Assembly: GCF_011398925.1 (NCBI RefSeq)
Contig: NZ_AP022842.1
Location: 3,274,001 to 3,338,000 of the forward strand
Direction: 5' to 3'
Source: Bacillus sp. KH172YL63
GTDB taxonomy: Bacteria > Bacillota > Bacilli > Bacillales > Bacillaceae_B
DNA length: 64,000 nt
How positions within the stretch are numbered: the first letter of the stretch is position 1; every line of letters begins with the position of its first letter. Shown piece by piece: positions 1-8,251 of the stretch. A program made the translations under genes and the position numbers. The notes below the pieces were generated by a model. The model saw only the letters and a list, made by a program, of their open reading frames with translations. It searched no databases and was not told where the DNA came from.

Positions 1-318
1 CTTCCTTTTATCGCTTGTTTCACTAGTCGTTGACTTTCATTTTGCAACTGTTTTGCCCCCCTTCATGTATTAGTGGGATTTAGCATTAAGAAAAGTTTCA
101 ATTTATTGGATTCTTTTTATAAATTTACATGAACAGAAATTAGTTTAAGTTCCTATTACGTTTCAATATTACACATATTGTAACGCTGTTAAATCCTTCA
201 ATAACAGGTCTCTTGTATGTAAGAATATTAAATTCCACTCCCACTGTCTTATGTTAGTCTTCTAATTTTTAAAAATTGACAACGATATGAAGAAAGAAAC
301 ATTTATTGAAATACAAAA

Positions 319-342
319 GAGAACCCTGTAAAGAAGGTTCCC
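319..342. terminator. Bidirectional hairpin terminator
   Basis: A 7-bp stem (GAGAACC / GGTTCCC, one G-U pair) with a 10-nt loop is flanked by an A-run on the left and TTTT on the right. It lies about 55 bp past the stop codon of the minus-strand kinase gene and probably ends its transcript. The rest of positions 1-398 is AT-rich and I see no gene or other signal in it. Confidence 0.6.
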
Positions 343-398
343 TTTTAAAATCCCCTTACATTTAGATAGAGGTTCGGAGTAGTCAACTAAAAGGAAGT

Positions 399-920
399 TC
401 ACTCTTTTATATACTCCATAACCTTATCAACGTAGCTTTCTAGAGGTTTACTTGTATCTACTAACAAGCATTTTATATTAGTCGGTTTTTTACTATTTCT
501 AATTGTATGCCTAAATGCATCTTCTGAAGTGATTTCCTTTATTTGACTCGCCATCCTTTTTCTATTTTTCAACCGGAAATTAATCTCCTTAGGATCTTCG
601 AGATAACATTCAACATATTTGTACTTAGCATTAAATTTATTACACAAGTCCGTGCCCTTAAGAACTAATTCCTCATATAAGCAAGGACTATCAAAAATAA
701 CATTGTGGCCTTGGGATAAGTGAAATTCAATTAAAGACCAATCAATATTGTAAGAAATTTTCCCAGCTAATCTGTTATCGATATCGTCTTCAATAGATTC
801 TAATAAAGCTGATTTAACAATATCGTGATCAATGAGCACAGCTCCCGTTTGCTTTGCTATTTGTCTAGATAGCGTAGACTTTCCTGAGCCTGGGAAACCG
901 GACATCTGAATAAAAAACAT
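399..920 (-). CDS. P-loop nucleoside/nucleotide kinase-like AAA protein
   Basis: This 173-aa protein opens with a strand and Walker A loop, GFPGSGKST (residues 8-16), followed by LIDHDIVKSALL, the layout of small P-loop kinases (AAA_33 / zeta-like / chloramphenicol phosphotransferase-like family). A second acidic stretch, VIFDSPC near residue 75, fits the substrate or Walker B strand, and an Arg-rich lid (RLKNRKRM) follows near residue 118. The substrate is not identifiable. The start is supported by GAGGT 8 nt upstream. The gene stands alone between two terminator-like gaps, so context gives no pathway. It could phosphorylate a small metabolite, an antibiotic or a nucleotide sugar. Confidence 0.75.
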   Translation of the reverse strand: MFFIQMSGFPGSGKSTLSRQIAKQTGAVLIDHDIVKSALLESIEDDIDNRLAGKISYNIDWSLIEFHLSQGHNVIFDSPCLYEELVLKGTDLCNKFNAKYKYVECYLEDPKEINFRLKNRKRMASQIKEITSEDAFRHTIRNSKKPTNIKCLLVDTSKPLESYVDKVMEYIKE

Positions 921-993
921 ACATGAATACCTCGCTGAAGTTTTGATTTTTATTGGATCTTCCCCAGTGCAATGCCCTTTTTAATAAATAGGA

Positions 994-1629
994 CTACCTT
1001 ATTGGATACACCAACTCAATATCTTTTTCCGCCTTTAGCGATTGATAATACCAGTAATTATGGTCAGCTCCGTGGATGCAAAGAATCCTTTTATCCGGGT
1101 ACTTTTTAGCAGCGTTTTTCACCCGCGCAGCCATTATGTAATGTCGGGCATTCCATACAATATTTTGAACGTCAGGATTCATTGAATACAGCCAGCTATA
1201 CATTTCATTTGTAATAGCATCATATTCAAATGAGTTAAATGGGATATTTCCTTTATTCCATGCGGATAGTTTTTTCACATTCCAACTCTCTAACTCTTTC
1301 TCTAACTTACTCTTCGTTTCTGCATCATACTGATCAAAAGGACCTTCTTCAAATACATCCTCTTCAAACCAATTCACCGGTACAAACTCAATCCCCTTTT
1401 CCTGACATATGGGGAATATCAAGTGAGGATACTCATTCTGTGTCTCTCCCAGTATCCCGGATGGTTCACCTGTATTTAAATAAAGATCCCAGCTTGAAGG
1501 GTGAACTTCACCGCAAATGACATCAGGGTTAAATTCTTCTATTAACTCTTCCAATAGAGACAACGGAAAATGATACTTTCTTTGCATTTCTTCATCATGG
1601 GTCATTCCTAAAATGCCTACAACTGCCAT
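994..1629 (-). CDS. Conserved hypothetical, possibly TraB/ChaN-like
   Basis: I start this 211-aa protein at 1629 (MAVVGILGMTHDEE), not at the longer reading frame, because GAGGATG lies at the proper distance upstream. Visible landmarks are GILGMTHDEEMQ at the N-terminus, a buried strand PDVICGEVHPSSW near residue 35 with an invariant-looking GE and H, and ILCIHGADHNYWYY near the C-terminus. Paired GE(x)H and IHGADH motifs resemble TraB/PrgY/GumN or ChaN-type folds, which are putative metal-dependent hydrolases, but the match is only by eye. No signal peptide or membrane segment is seen, so it is probably cytosolic. Neighbours on the same strand do not suggest a pathway. Confidence 0.6.
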   Translation of the reverse strand: MAVVGILGMTHDEEMQRKYHFPLSLLEELIEEFNPDVICGEVHPSSWDLYLNTGEPSGILGETQNEYPHLIFPICQEKGIEFVPVNWFEEDVFEEGPFDQYDAETKSKLEKELESWNVKKLSAWNKGNIPFNSFEYDAITNEMYSWLYSMNPDVQNIVWNARHYIMAARVKNAAKKYPDKRILCIHGADHNYWYYQSLKAEKDIELVYPIR

Positions 1630-1736
1630 GTTTACACATCCTCTATAATAGTAGTGCTTGGTTGGTTTCGGGATCCTGCCAATAGTGAATGAAGCAAGTG
1701 CAATTCTTATGCTATTCCCCCGATACATTAAGAACA

Positions 1737-2498
1737 TCACGACAAAATGTTTCGATTTTTCCTTTTAAACACTTTATTTCGTTCTATCACCTTACATCCG
1801 TTATGTCTGAATGTTTTAAGCATCGGTAAGTTTTTGTGACCAGTAGAGCCTATGTAATAAGAAGCTTTAAAATCTTTTTTTAGTATCTCCAGAGCTTGTT
1901 GGTGGAGAAGTTTACTTTTTCCTTTCCCTCTCTCACTTGGAATGATCCCAAAATAAAAGATCCTTCCCTCATCTGAAGTCCCTGGTTCAATATGAGGCAT
2001 CAAGACTCCGATTGGCGCTTCATTTTCATAAGCAACCATACAAGATTTCTTATAGGTCGGACCTAGTTCCACCTCTACGCTTCGCATTTGTTCATCAATA
2101 TTTAGCGAAGATAATGCATTTAATGATTCTTTCATGGAAGCTTCCCAAATCTTTTTAAACTCTGGTATCGAAAGATCGTATAAATTCTTTAACGAGAAAC
2201 CATATTCAATAGTTGATGCTTCATCAAGATCCTTGCGAACAGTGACGTTTTCATCATGTAATATAAACTCATACTCTGTTAAAAGAGATTCCACCTCTTG
2301 GTTAATTTCACTATCCACAAGGATGTTTACGTTTTTACAAGATTTTATAAATGGTTTCTCCATTATGCAGGGTATAAGTTCAATTAGTTCTGGATTTGTC
2401 AGACTTGTTGTATTTTCGATCGTGATAAAGTTTTCACCTTTTACCATTTTCAATCTTGCCATTAAATCAGTTATGCTAAGTGACTCTTTTCTCTCCAT
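1737..2498 (-). CDS. GNAT-family N-acetyltransferase
   Basis: The C-terminal half carries the GNAT acetyl-CoA core: IFYFGIIPSERGKGKSKLLHQQALEIL gives the beta4-alpha3 signature with the R/Q-x-x-G-x-G/A-type pyrophosphate loop (RGKGKS), followed by YYIGSTGHKNLPMLKTFRHNGC, typical of the last strands. The first ~120 residues are an extra N-terminal domain of unknown role. The start at 2498 (MERKESLS) is chosen because AGAGGTG lies 6 nt upstream and because a promoter-like 17-mer lies just beyond (see 2565-2599); a longer frame would begin at about the transcription start. The acceptor substrate is unknown. Confidence 0.8.
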   Translation of the reverse strand: MERKESLSITDLMARLKMVKGENFITIENTTSLTNPELIELIPCIMEKPFIKSCKNVNILVDSEINQEVESLLTEYEFILHDENVTVRKDLDEASTIEYGFSLKNLYDLSIPEFKKIWEASMKESLNALSSLNIDEQMRSVEVELGPTYKKSCMVAYENEAPIGVLMPHIEPGTSDEGRIFYFGIIPSERGKGKSKLLHQQALEILKKDFKASYYIGSTGHKNLPMLKTFRHNGCKVIERNKVFKRKNRNILS

Positions 2499-2564
2499 AC
2501 AACACACCTCTCTTAGATCACAGATTTTGAATGATGGGACTGCAGTAATAATAACCATCCTACT

Positions 2565-2599
2565 CTACCAATTATTTCAAATAAATATATTTTTAACAA
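2565..2599 (-). promoter_or_regulatory. Promoter-like 17-mer, copy 1 of 3
   Basis: On the minus strand the exact 17-mer TTTGAAATAATTGGTAG contains AATAAT, with TTGTTA exactly 17 bp upstream, a sigma-A-like spacing. The same 17-mer recurs at 20119 and 26152, each time upstream of a minus-strand gene. Here it would drive the GNAT gene with a 5' leader of roughly 60-70 nt. The rest of 2499-2910 holds no gene I can support. Confidence 0.55.
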
Positions 2600-2910
2600 T
2601 CGTTTATTCCTTCGGGGTGTCTTGGCCTTTCAATAAAATGATGAATCGCATTATGATCAAACTGTACATTGATCATTATCTTGCTAAAGTCATCGAAGCC
2701 CTTGCACCCCCCTTTTCAATTGTTCCAAAAACGCCTTCCACCCCCTCCTATTACTGAACTTTTTTCATCTAAAACTAAAATCCACTTTCCATTATTCCGA
2801 ATAATCCCATCCAAACAATATCTTCTTTCGTATTTACAGGAAAATGTTAGAATTATTCTTATAGAAAATGTCATTGTGCACAGTGGCTCTTGGAAAAGGA
2901 GCTAAATGAC

Positions 2911-3828
2911 GTGAAATATTATTATCTGCTGTTACTGACGAGTCTTCTGTGGGGAGGCAATTTCATTGTGGGGAAAACGCTCGTGGAGCACGCCTCCCCT
3001 GGAACGCTGACGATATTGAGGTGGGGTATTGCGGTTCTTTGCCTGTTGCCGATGGTCTGGTGGAAGGAAAGGAAGCTCATTCTACCGGTTCGGTCGATCC
3101 TGCCCCTCGCATTGATGGGGGTGACAGGGGTGGCCCTCTTTCAGGCGCTCCAGTTCATGGCACTTGAGAAGACGTCTGCGACAAACGTCGGGTTGATTTC
3201 AACCCTGAACATGTTCTCGATTGCGGGAATCTCTTTTATTTTCTTAAAGGAAAAGATGAACGCCTATCAATTCCTATCCATGCTCATCTCCCTCTTTGGC
3301 GTGATGCTTGTGCTGTCCAAAGGAAATCCGGAGATGGTCTACTCCCTTCAGTTCAATGAAGGGGACCTATATATGCTCGCTGCGGTGGTCATGTGGGGAT
3401 TCTATTCCGTGTGCAGTAAATGGGCGATGAAGACCGTCACACCGATGATGTCGATTCTTTACTCCGGCATATTCGGCCTTCTCTTCCTGCTTCCATTCAA
3501 CCTGCAGGATTTCCGGGTGACGGATGTGGACGCATCCTTCATCCAGTCCATCCTCTATACAGGCGTGATCTCAACCGTTGTCTGCATGGTACTGTGGAAT
3601 GTCGGGGTGAACAAACTTGGACCGAGCACATCAGGATTGTTCCTGAACTTCAACCCGGTCTTCACCGCATTGCTTGCTTTCATCTTTTTGGGAGAAAACA
3701 TGACCGTACTGCAGGCAGTCGGGAGTGTCGTGGTACTGGCAGGATGTGTGCTGTTCTCACTGTTCAGGAAGAAGCCCCGCATGTTCAGGGAGGTTCCTTC
3801 CATGATGCCTGTAAAGACTCCTTCATAA
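2911..3828 (+). CDS. EamA/DMT-superfamily transporter
   Basis: A 305-aa integral membrane protein with about ten hydrophobic segments and the two EamA repeats: LLWGGNFIVGKTLVEHASPGTLTILRW at the N-terminus and LYMLAAVVMWGFYSVCSKWAM in the middle. These are family hallmarks of drug/metabolite exporters. I prefer the GTG start at 2911 (MKYYYLLLL) because AAAGGAG lies 9 nt upstream; a TTG seven codons earlier is possible. The substrate cannot be told from sequence. It is monocistronic and followed by a near-perfect terminator. GC content is visibly higher than in the flanking small genes. Confidence 0.85.
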   Translation: MKYYYLLLLTSLLWGGNFIVGKTLVEHASPGTLTILRWGIAVLCLLPMVWWKERKLILPVRSILPLALMGVTGVALFQALQFMALEKTSATNVGLISTLNMFSIAGISFIFLKEKMNAYQFLSMLISLFGVMLVLSKGNPEMVYSLQFNEGDLYMLAAVVMWGFYSVCSKWAMKTVTPMMSILYSGIFGLLFLLPFNLQDFRVTDVDASFIQSILYTGVISTVVCMVLWNVGVNKLGPSTSGLFLNFNPVFTALLAFIFLGENMTVLQAVGSVVVLAGCVLFSLFRKKPRMFREVPSMMPVKTPS

Positions 3829-3841
3829 CGATCCCTATCAC

Positions 3842-3877
3842 AAGAAACGCTCAGAGAGAGATCTCTGAGCGTTTCTT
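3842..3877. terminator. Perfect 16-bp hairpin terminator
   Basis: AAGAAACGCTCAGAGA and its exact reverse complement flank a GAGA loop. The hairpin begins 14 bp after the EamA stop codon. It lacks a long T-run (only TTTCTTGT), so it may also work as an mRNA 3'-end stabiliser. Confidence 0.7.
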
Positions 3878-4004
3878 GTATCCACATCTATTGATCGTAT
3901 CTTCTGCTGAATTTCGAATTTCATAGTTTATTCATCTAAGCAAATATGTGGTTTATAGCATATACATACTAGAGACATGACAAACAAAGAGGTGATGAAA
4001 TCAA

Positions 4005-4241
4005 ATGTCAGAGTTAACATCAATAGAAAAGCTACTGCTGAACACAACCCCAGGAACCTTGATGAACCGTCTCATCATAAACGGAAGTGCAGTCGAAATC
4101 AGGAATTTCATATCTTTTAATTCAACAGATCGTGTAGCCATCTTCACCCCAACGACCGCTCCTGAATACCTGGTCGTGAATTCCCAATCCATCGAAGCCA
4201 TTATCTATTGTCAGCCAGAACCGAATCAGGATCATGGGTGA
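4005..4241 (+). CDS. Small hypothetical protein (78 aa)
   Basis: A soluble 78-residue protein with no membrane segment. Its start is well supported by AGAGGTGATG 7-8 nt upstream of ATG. The sequence is mixed alpha/beta (EKLLLNTTPGTLMNRLIINGSAVEIRNFISF), and I do not recognise the family. It lies alone between two oppositely oriented units. The coding call rests on the ribosome site and composition rather than homology. Confidence 0.55.
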   Translation: MSELTSIEKLLLNTTPGTLMNRLIINGSAVEIRNFISFNSTDRVAIFTPTTAPEYLVVNSQSIEAIIYCQPEPNQDHG

Positions 4242-4419
4242 TGGTGGAGGTATAGTGAATAAGACCGCTTCTCTTTGGTGGGAAGGGGTTTTGTTTTTGA
4301 TATGTGGTCTAGTGATTGGTAGTTTTGGAGATTGGTGATCTGTCACGCTGACTTTTTCAAGGAAATAAGGTAATCTACTTACTTTAACAAAGGGCAGCTG
4401 CTTGTTCAGCAGACACCCT

Positions 4420-4728
4420 CTATAATTTAATATCATTTTCTTTATTCTTTTTTATAGAAGTGGCTACAACAACGTTCACCAATACTCCCAATCCAAGGAA
4501 ACCTGAAAAATAAATACTTTGTATCCCTGCTCCAAAGCCTCGTTCTATTACATCAAGCCTAGCGAGTAAAAAGGGCAAGAAGAAGGCTATAATGGCTAAG
4601 CACATTAGTGTAAATGTTGGAATAAATCTTTTTGAGTAGGTCATTCTTATCGTCCAATAAACTGAAATGATCACTATTGACAACGGCAGTACAAACCCCA
4701 CAAAAAAATTCAGGACTGACGTACTCAA
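4420..4728 (-). CDS. Small membrane protein, TTG start
   Basis: The predicted product (102 aa) has three hydrophobic segments: NFFVGFVLPLSIVIISVYW, FIPTFTLMCLAIIAFFLPFLL and IYFSGFLGLGVLVNVVVAT, then a Lys-rich tail. The TTG at 4728 is preferred over an upstream ATG because a textbook AGGAGGG sits 5 nt before it and the upstream extension (KCPLKYTVSRRD) looks non-coding. The family is not recognised. It is the first of three small membrane genes on this strand (4.4-5.5 kb). Confidence 0.6.
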   Translation of the reverse strand: MSTSVLNFFVGFVLPLSIVIISVYWTIRMTYSKRFIPTFTLMCLAIIAFFLPFLLARLDVIERGFGAGIQSIYFSGFLGLGVLVNVVVATSIKKNKENDIKL

Positions 4729-4867
4729 ATAATCCCTCCTAGAAACGGTGTATTTCAAAGGACACTTCATAAATTCAATTGAGTGCCCTACCCTATTGAA
4801 ATCAGACAAAAATCTGTATACCCGATAACAAGTCTACACCCCTGTCATCCATTATTATCGATTCTTT

Positions 4868-5089
4868 TTATAGTATCCCAATGATACATATTATTATTGC
4901 GATTACTGCAATACTTTCCCCTTTTTGATGTACTCCCTCGTTGATCCTGCTGTTCTTAATTTCCCTAAGTGCGATGAAAGAACCAACCAACCCTGCCATA
5001 CCAAGAAATATGCCGATATAGGGTGTAAAGGTTGATAATATTCCAAGTAAAATTGAAGAAACTGCTTTTCCGTTGGTCTTTTCCTCCAT
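4868..5089 (-). CDS. DUF4190-like small membrane protein
   Basis: A 73-aa protein with the compact pattern of DUF4190 proteins: NGKAVSSILLGILSTFTPYIGIFLGMAGLVGSFIALREIK, then a second hydrophobic helix at the C-terminus (ESIAVIAIIICIIGIL). The G/A-rich first hairpin followed by a conserved-looking 'ALREI' turn is the family signature. Function is unknown; such proteins are generally single- or double-helix membrane proteins. AAGGG lies upstream of ATG. It lies between two other small membrane genes, possibly as one transcript. Confidence 0.6.
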   Translation of the reverse strand: MEEKTNGKAVSSILLGILSTFTPYIGIFLGMAGLVGSFIALREIKNSRINEGVHQKGESIAVIAIIICIIGIL

Positions 5090-5183
5090 AACTCCATCCC
5101 TTCTTACATAACAGCTGATATTTGATTCACGTCTCCCTCACTGACAGGACGGAGGTATACTTCCTAGATTGCTGTCCCAATGA

Positions 5184-5450
5184 TTATCGAAATCTCCTTT
5201 TTCCCTTCAAAGTAAATACATAATGGATGACAAACAGAATGGATACAGTTGCGGCAAAGACATACCACATACTTGATGATACTCGGATAAAAAACCCATT
5301 CGTATCGGCATGTGCCATAAAGAAATCAAACACACTGATTGTTTGTTTTGTAAAAAACGCCATCCCTGTCACACTGAACAAAGCGAGCATCAGGGAAGCT
5401 GAACAGATGGAGATAGAAGTCTTTAAGGATTGAATGATATCCCCCTTCAT
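5184..5450 (-). CDS. Small two-helix membrane protein
   Basis: An 88-aa product starting MKGDIIQSLKTS at 5450, with AAGGGGTG 6 nt upstream (an in-frame GTG three codons earlier has no site of its own). Two hydrophobic spans are visible: SISICSASLMLALFSVTGMAFF and WYVFAATVSILFVIHYVF, ending KGKRRFR, which suggests a cytosolic C-terminus. The family is not recognised. Confidence 0.5.
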   Translation of the reverse strand: MKGDIIQSLKTSISICSASLMLALFSVTGMAFFTKQTISVFDFFMAHADTNGFFIRVSSSMWYVFAATVSILFVIHYVFTLKGKRRFR

Positions 5451-5622
5451 TGTAAACACCCCTTATATAGTTTCATGGCAGCATGACGATGTTTTTCCAT
5501 TTTCAGGATACAATTAAATTCATCATAGCATGATTTGAAGGTTCTACCAATCATAAAATGGGGTGAGGTTCCTTCTCAGATAAGGGCTTTAACATCACGC
5601 GTAAATTGGTTAACAACAAAAA

Positions 5623-5655
5623 GAACATCGGGCAATCCAATCCACCCCAATGTTC
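5623..5655 (-). terminator. Terminator of the 5669-6910 gene
   Basis: On the minus strand GAACATTGGG pairs with CCCGATGTTC (10 bp, one wobble) and is followed by TTTTTG. It sits 13 bp after the stop codon of the multi-spanning membrane protein gene. Confidence 0.75.
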
Positions 5656-5668
5656 CTTATCTTTAATA

Positions 5669-6910
5669 TTAAAAAATAATAGGAAAAGTTAAAATGACGA
5701 AAGCTGCCCAAAGTCCGTAGACCGGCAAATACTTCGTAACGGAATCTTGGATCGCCGACGGTCCGGTTTTGTTTTGCAGAAAGCGCTTATAGGCAAACAT
5801 GATCCAAATGAGATTTGCCCAAATTAGTATGTTCACACCTAGAACAGCAAGTCTGTTTGGCGTAATGCCATAAGAAGAAAGCCTGAACACAATGGCTGAC
5901 AATGCGACACTGTCGATGATCAAGGCCAGGACAATGAGGGCAAAATTGATATAGTCTGAAATGTTTTTTTCCTTGTCCGAATCGCTTTCGGTAATCGAAA
6001 AGATCGTAACCGCCAATACACCAAGGAGGATGCCGTTGAAAGCGATCAAGAACTGACGGTCCAAAAATGGATTTTTCCCGAGCCATATCACCGCAACTAG
6101 GAAAGTCACCAATGTGACCAGAACAAGCGGGCTGAAAATTTTGGCTATATAGGGTGTGATGTTTTTAGCAAGTTTAAGATTCATGGATACGAGATATGCA
6201 GACACAATCGCAAGACCGGCTGCACCAAATAACACGATATTGCTAAAATAAAATTCCTCAATATTCAAGCCGATGATGCTGAATAACTGCATCGTGACGG
6301 CTGCCAGTACCATTCCGCTCACAGCCATGCCGGCGTAAAGAATGCTAAATTCCAAATTGAATTTGATGTAAGCTAACCTGTTACTGCCTCTTCCATACTC
6401 ATTGCCGGTAAAAGCAAGGCCTAACAACATCCATAAGAATATGGGAAAGTGCAAGTAAGCAAGGATCGTGCTGTCATGATCATTCATAGGCAGCAGATTC
6501 AGATAACCCCCGGAAATCAGAAGCAGGCCTGCAAAGGTATACACCACACTTTTTCCCGGTGCATTTTTGTACATAAAATAGGCCGCCATAAAAGGAATGA
6601 TGCCAAACGCCAGGTTAATCGGAGCAATCGCTTCCTGTTCGACAAAATGGAAAAGAATCCTCGTAAGCACCCCTGCCATCATGGCTAACATGCCCATGAC
6701 TATAAAATCTTTCTGGCTCTTAGACTTTTCTTTATACGCAGTCTCCTTGAAATGCAATCTTTCATACCAAACGCGAAGCACCGGAGAATCCGGATTCTGC
6801 TCCCACGCCTGTAGAAATGAATGTTTAAAAGCTTTTGGGTCTTTTCTATACATTCTCTCCAGCTCATGTGGATCAGCGATGTTTTCAATAATCGGATTGT
6901 TCCCTTCCAT
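5669..6910 (-). CDS. Multi-spanning membrane protein, DUF4153-like
   Basis: This 413-aa protein has a ~65-residue soluble, charged N-terminus (HELERMYRKDPKAFKHSFLQAW) followed by about eleven transmembrane segments in closely spaced pairs. The segment AYLHFPIFLWMLLGLAFTGNEYG and the paired-helix layout resemble DUF4153 proteins, whose role is unknown. Ribosome site GGGAGGT lies 6 nt before ATG. The gene is monocistronic with its own terminator. An NTP-binding or catalytic motif was not seen, so a sensing or transport role is only a guess. Confidence 0.6.
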   Translation of the reverse strand: MEGNNPIIENIADPHELERMYRKDPKAFKHSFLQAWEQNPDSPVLRVWYERLHFKETAYKEKSKSQKDFIVMGMLAMMAGVLTRILFHFVEQEAIAPINLAFGIIPFMAAYFMYKNAPGKSVVYTFAGLLLISGGYLNLLPMNDHDSTILAYLHFPIFLWMLLGLAFTGNEYGRGSNRLAYIKFNLEFSILYAGMAVSGMVLAAVTMQLFSIIGLNIEEFYFSNIVLFGAAGLAIVSAYLVSMNLKLAKNITPYIAKIFSPLVLVTLVTFLVAVIWLGKNPFLDRQFLIAFNGILLGVLAVTIFSITESDSDKEKNISDYINFALIVLALIIDSVALSAIVFRLSSYGITPNRLAVLGVNILIWANLIWIMFAYKRFLQNKTGPSAIQDSVTKYLPVYGLWAAFVILTFPIIF

Positions 6911-7008
6911 GGGCGTACCTCCCTTAATCGTCTTCTGATGTTGATTTTAATATAAAATTTATTGTTTTACAATAAATATTTATTAATTATTATAATGGTT
7001 TTGTTGTG

Positions 7009-7043
7009 AAAAGGGGAACTCCCGTTTAAGAAGTTCCCCTTTT
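7009..7043. terminator. Terminator at the end of the lnr operon
   Basis: AAAAGGGGAACT and AGTTCCCCTTTT form a perfect 12-bp stem with an 11-nt loop. It lies 38 bp beyond the stop codon of the last ABC permease gene and works in either direction. Confidence 0.8.
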
Positions 7044-7080
7044 GCGATACCTTTTATTAACCTGACCTTTTCTACCCTAT

Positions 7081-8238
7081 CTACTCAAACCTCACCCTCC
7101 TCAATCCCACAATCAAAAACACAACTGCAAATCCAAGCAGGATCCCGACCGGTGCTATGATATCAGTGAACCCGCCGCCTCGTACGGTCAACTCGGTGAA
7201 TCCTTCCATTCCCCAATACTGTGGCAGGAATGTGGCGACGTCCTGGAAAAAGTCCGGCATGATTTCAACCGGCCAGTAGACGCCTGCGAGCATGCAGGTG
7301 GAGATGATGACCAGGTTCCCGAAGATCGACTGCTGTTCTGCCGTCTTGACGAAGCCTGCGATGAAGAGCCCGAAGCCAATCGTGCAGAGAAGCAGGCTTG
7401 ATACGAGGATGATGTTGGCGAAGGTGTTGCCCCATTCGATGTGGAAAATCACCTTTGACAGCATCATCAACATGCCGAATTGGATCCAGCCGATGAGGAA
7501 AAATGCCAGCATGTAGCCGCATAGCAATTCCACTTTCGATGCCGGTGTGGACATCATCCGGTACCAGACACCGGTTTGCCTCGCATCGAGGAGGACACCG
7601 GTGCTTGATAGCATCGCGATCATGACGAACATAATCGTGAAGCCTGCCGAGCGGCCGGTCAGATTGTTCATCGTTTGAAGTTGTTTGTTTTTCGTGACAG
7701 TAATGGTTTCTATCGCTGGAGGTGCGGCCTTCAGTTGTGTAGTGATGTCCTCCTGGATGGTGGATGGATCTTCTCCGGTTGTCTCTTGATAGAACCGGCC
7801 GGCAGCTGACGTGATATTGATTTGTAAGAGGCTGTCATCGATGAGCTGCTTTACAAGGTCCGTCCCTTCAAAGGAAGGAGAGGACACGAAGACGACTTCC
7901 GGGGTTTTCTGCTCGTGGATCTTTTTTTCGAATCCTTTTTCCACCCGTATATAGCCAGTGATGTCCTGGTTCTCGAACTGACCCGTGACTGACTTCGTGT
8001 CTGTAAGTTGAAATGAGTAGTGTTGATTTGCTTGCAGTTGGGTGATCAGTTGCTGGGATAAAACCGACTGATCCTCGTCGACGATCGTGATCTCCGGTTT
8101 GTTATCTCCTGATTCCGTGAAAGCCCCGCCGAAGATGAAGGTGAATAGCATGGGCATCCCAAACAGAAGCAGGAATGTCTGGCGTTTTTGAAAAAGCCGT
8201 TTGATTTCAAAGCGGGCGATGCTGATGATTTTCCTCAT
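7081..8238 (-). CDS. lnrN: ABC-2 type permease, LnrN-like
   Basis: A 385-aa ABC-2 permease with the half-size export architecture: one N-terminal helix (QTFLLLFGMPMLFTFIFGGAF), a large ~170-residue extracytoplasmic domain, then five helices ending GLRRVRFE. Length and position match B. subtilis LnrN (YfiN, 385 aa), the second permease of the linearmycin-resistance exporter. Family knowledge: LnrLMN removes or counters membrane-active polyenes such as linearmycin and amphotericin-type lipids. The start has AAGGAG upstream; the gene lies 13 bp downstream of lnrM and shares its transcript. Other DrrB-like exporters have the same fold, so the substrate is inferred from operon layout. Confidence 0.8.
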   Translation of the reverse strand: MRKIISIARFEIKRLFQKRQTFLLLFGMPMLFTFIFGGAFTESGDNKPEITIVDEDQSVLSQQLITQLQANQHYSFQLTDTKSVTGQFENQDITGYIRVEKGFEKKIHEQKTPEVVFVSSPSFEGTDLVKQLIDDSLLQINITSAAGRFYQETTGEDPSTIQEDITTQLKAAPPAIETITVTKNKQLQTMNNLTGRSAGFTIMFVMIAMLSSTGVLLDARQTGVWYRMMSTPASKVELLCGYMLAFFLIGWIQFGMLMMLSKVIFHIEWGNTFANIILVSSLLLCTIGFGLFIAGFVKTAEQQSIFGNLVIISTCMLAGVYWPVEIMPDFFQDVATFLPQYWGMEGFTELTVRGGGFTDIIAPVGILLGFAVVFLIVGLRRVRFE

Positions 8239-8251
8239 TCTATTTCTCTCC

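Noticed and set aside
2134..2757. 207-aa plus-strand ORF over the GNAT gene start
   Set aside because: Shadow of the minus-strand acetyltransferase; no start signal and no recognisable domain.
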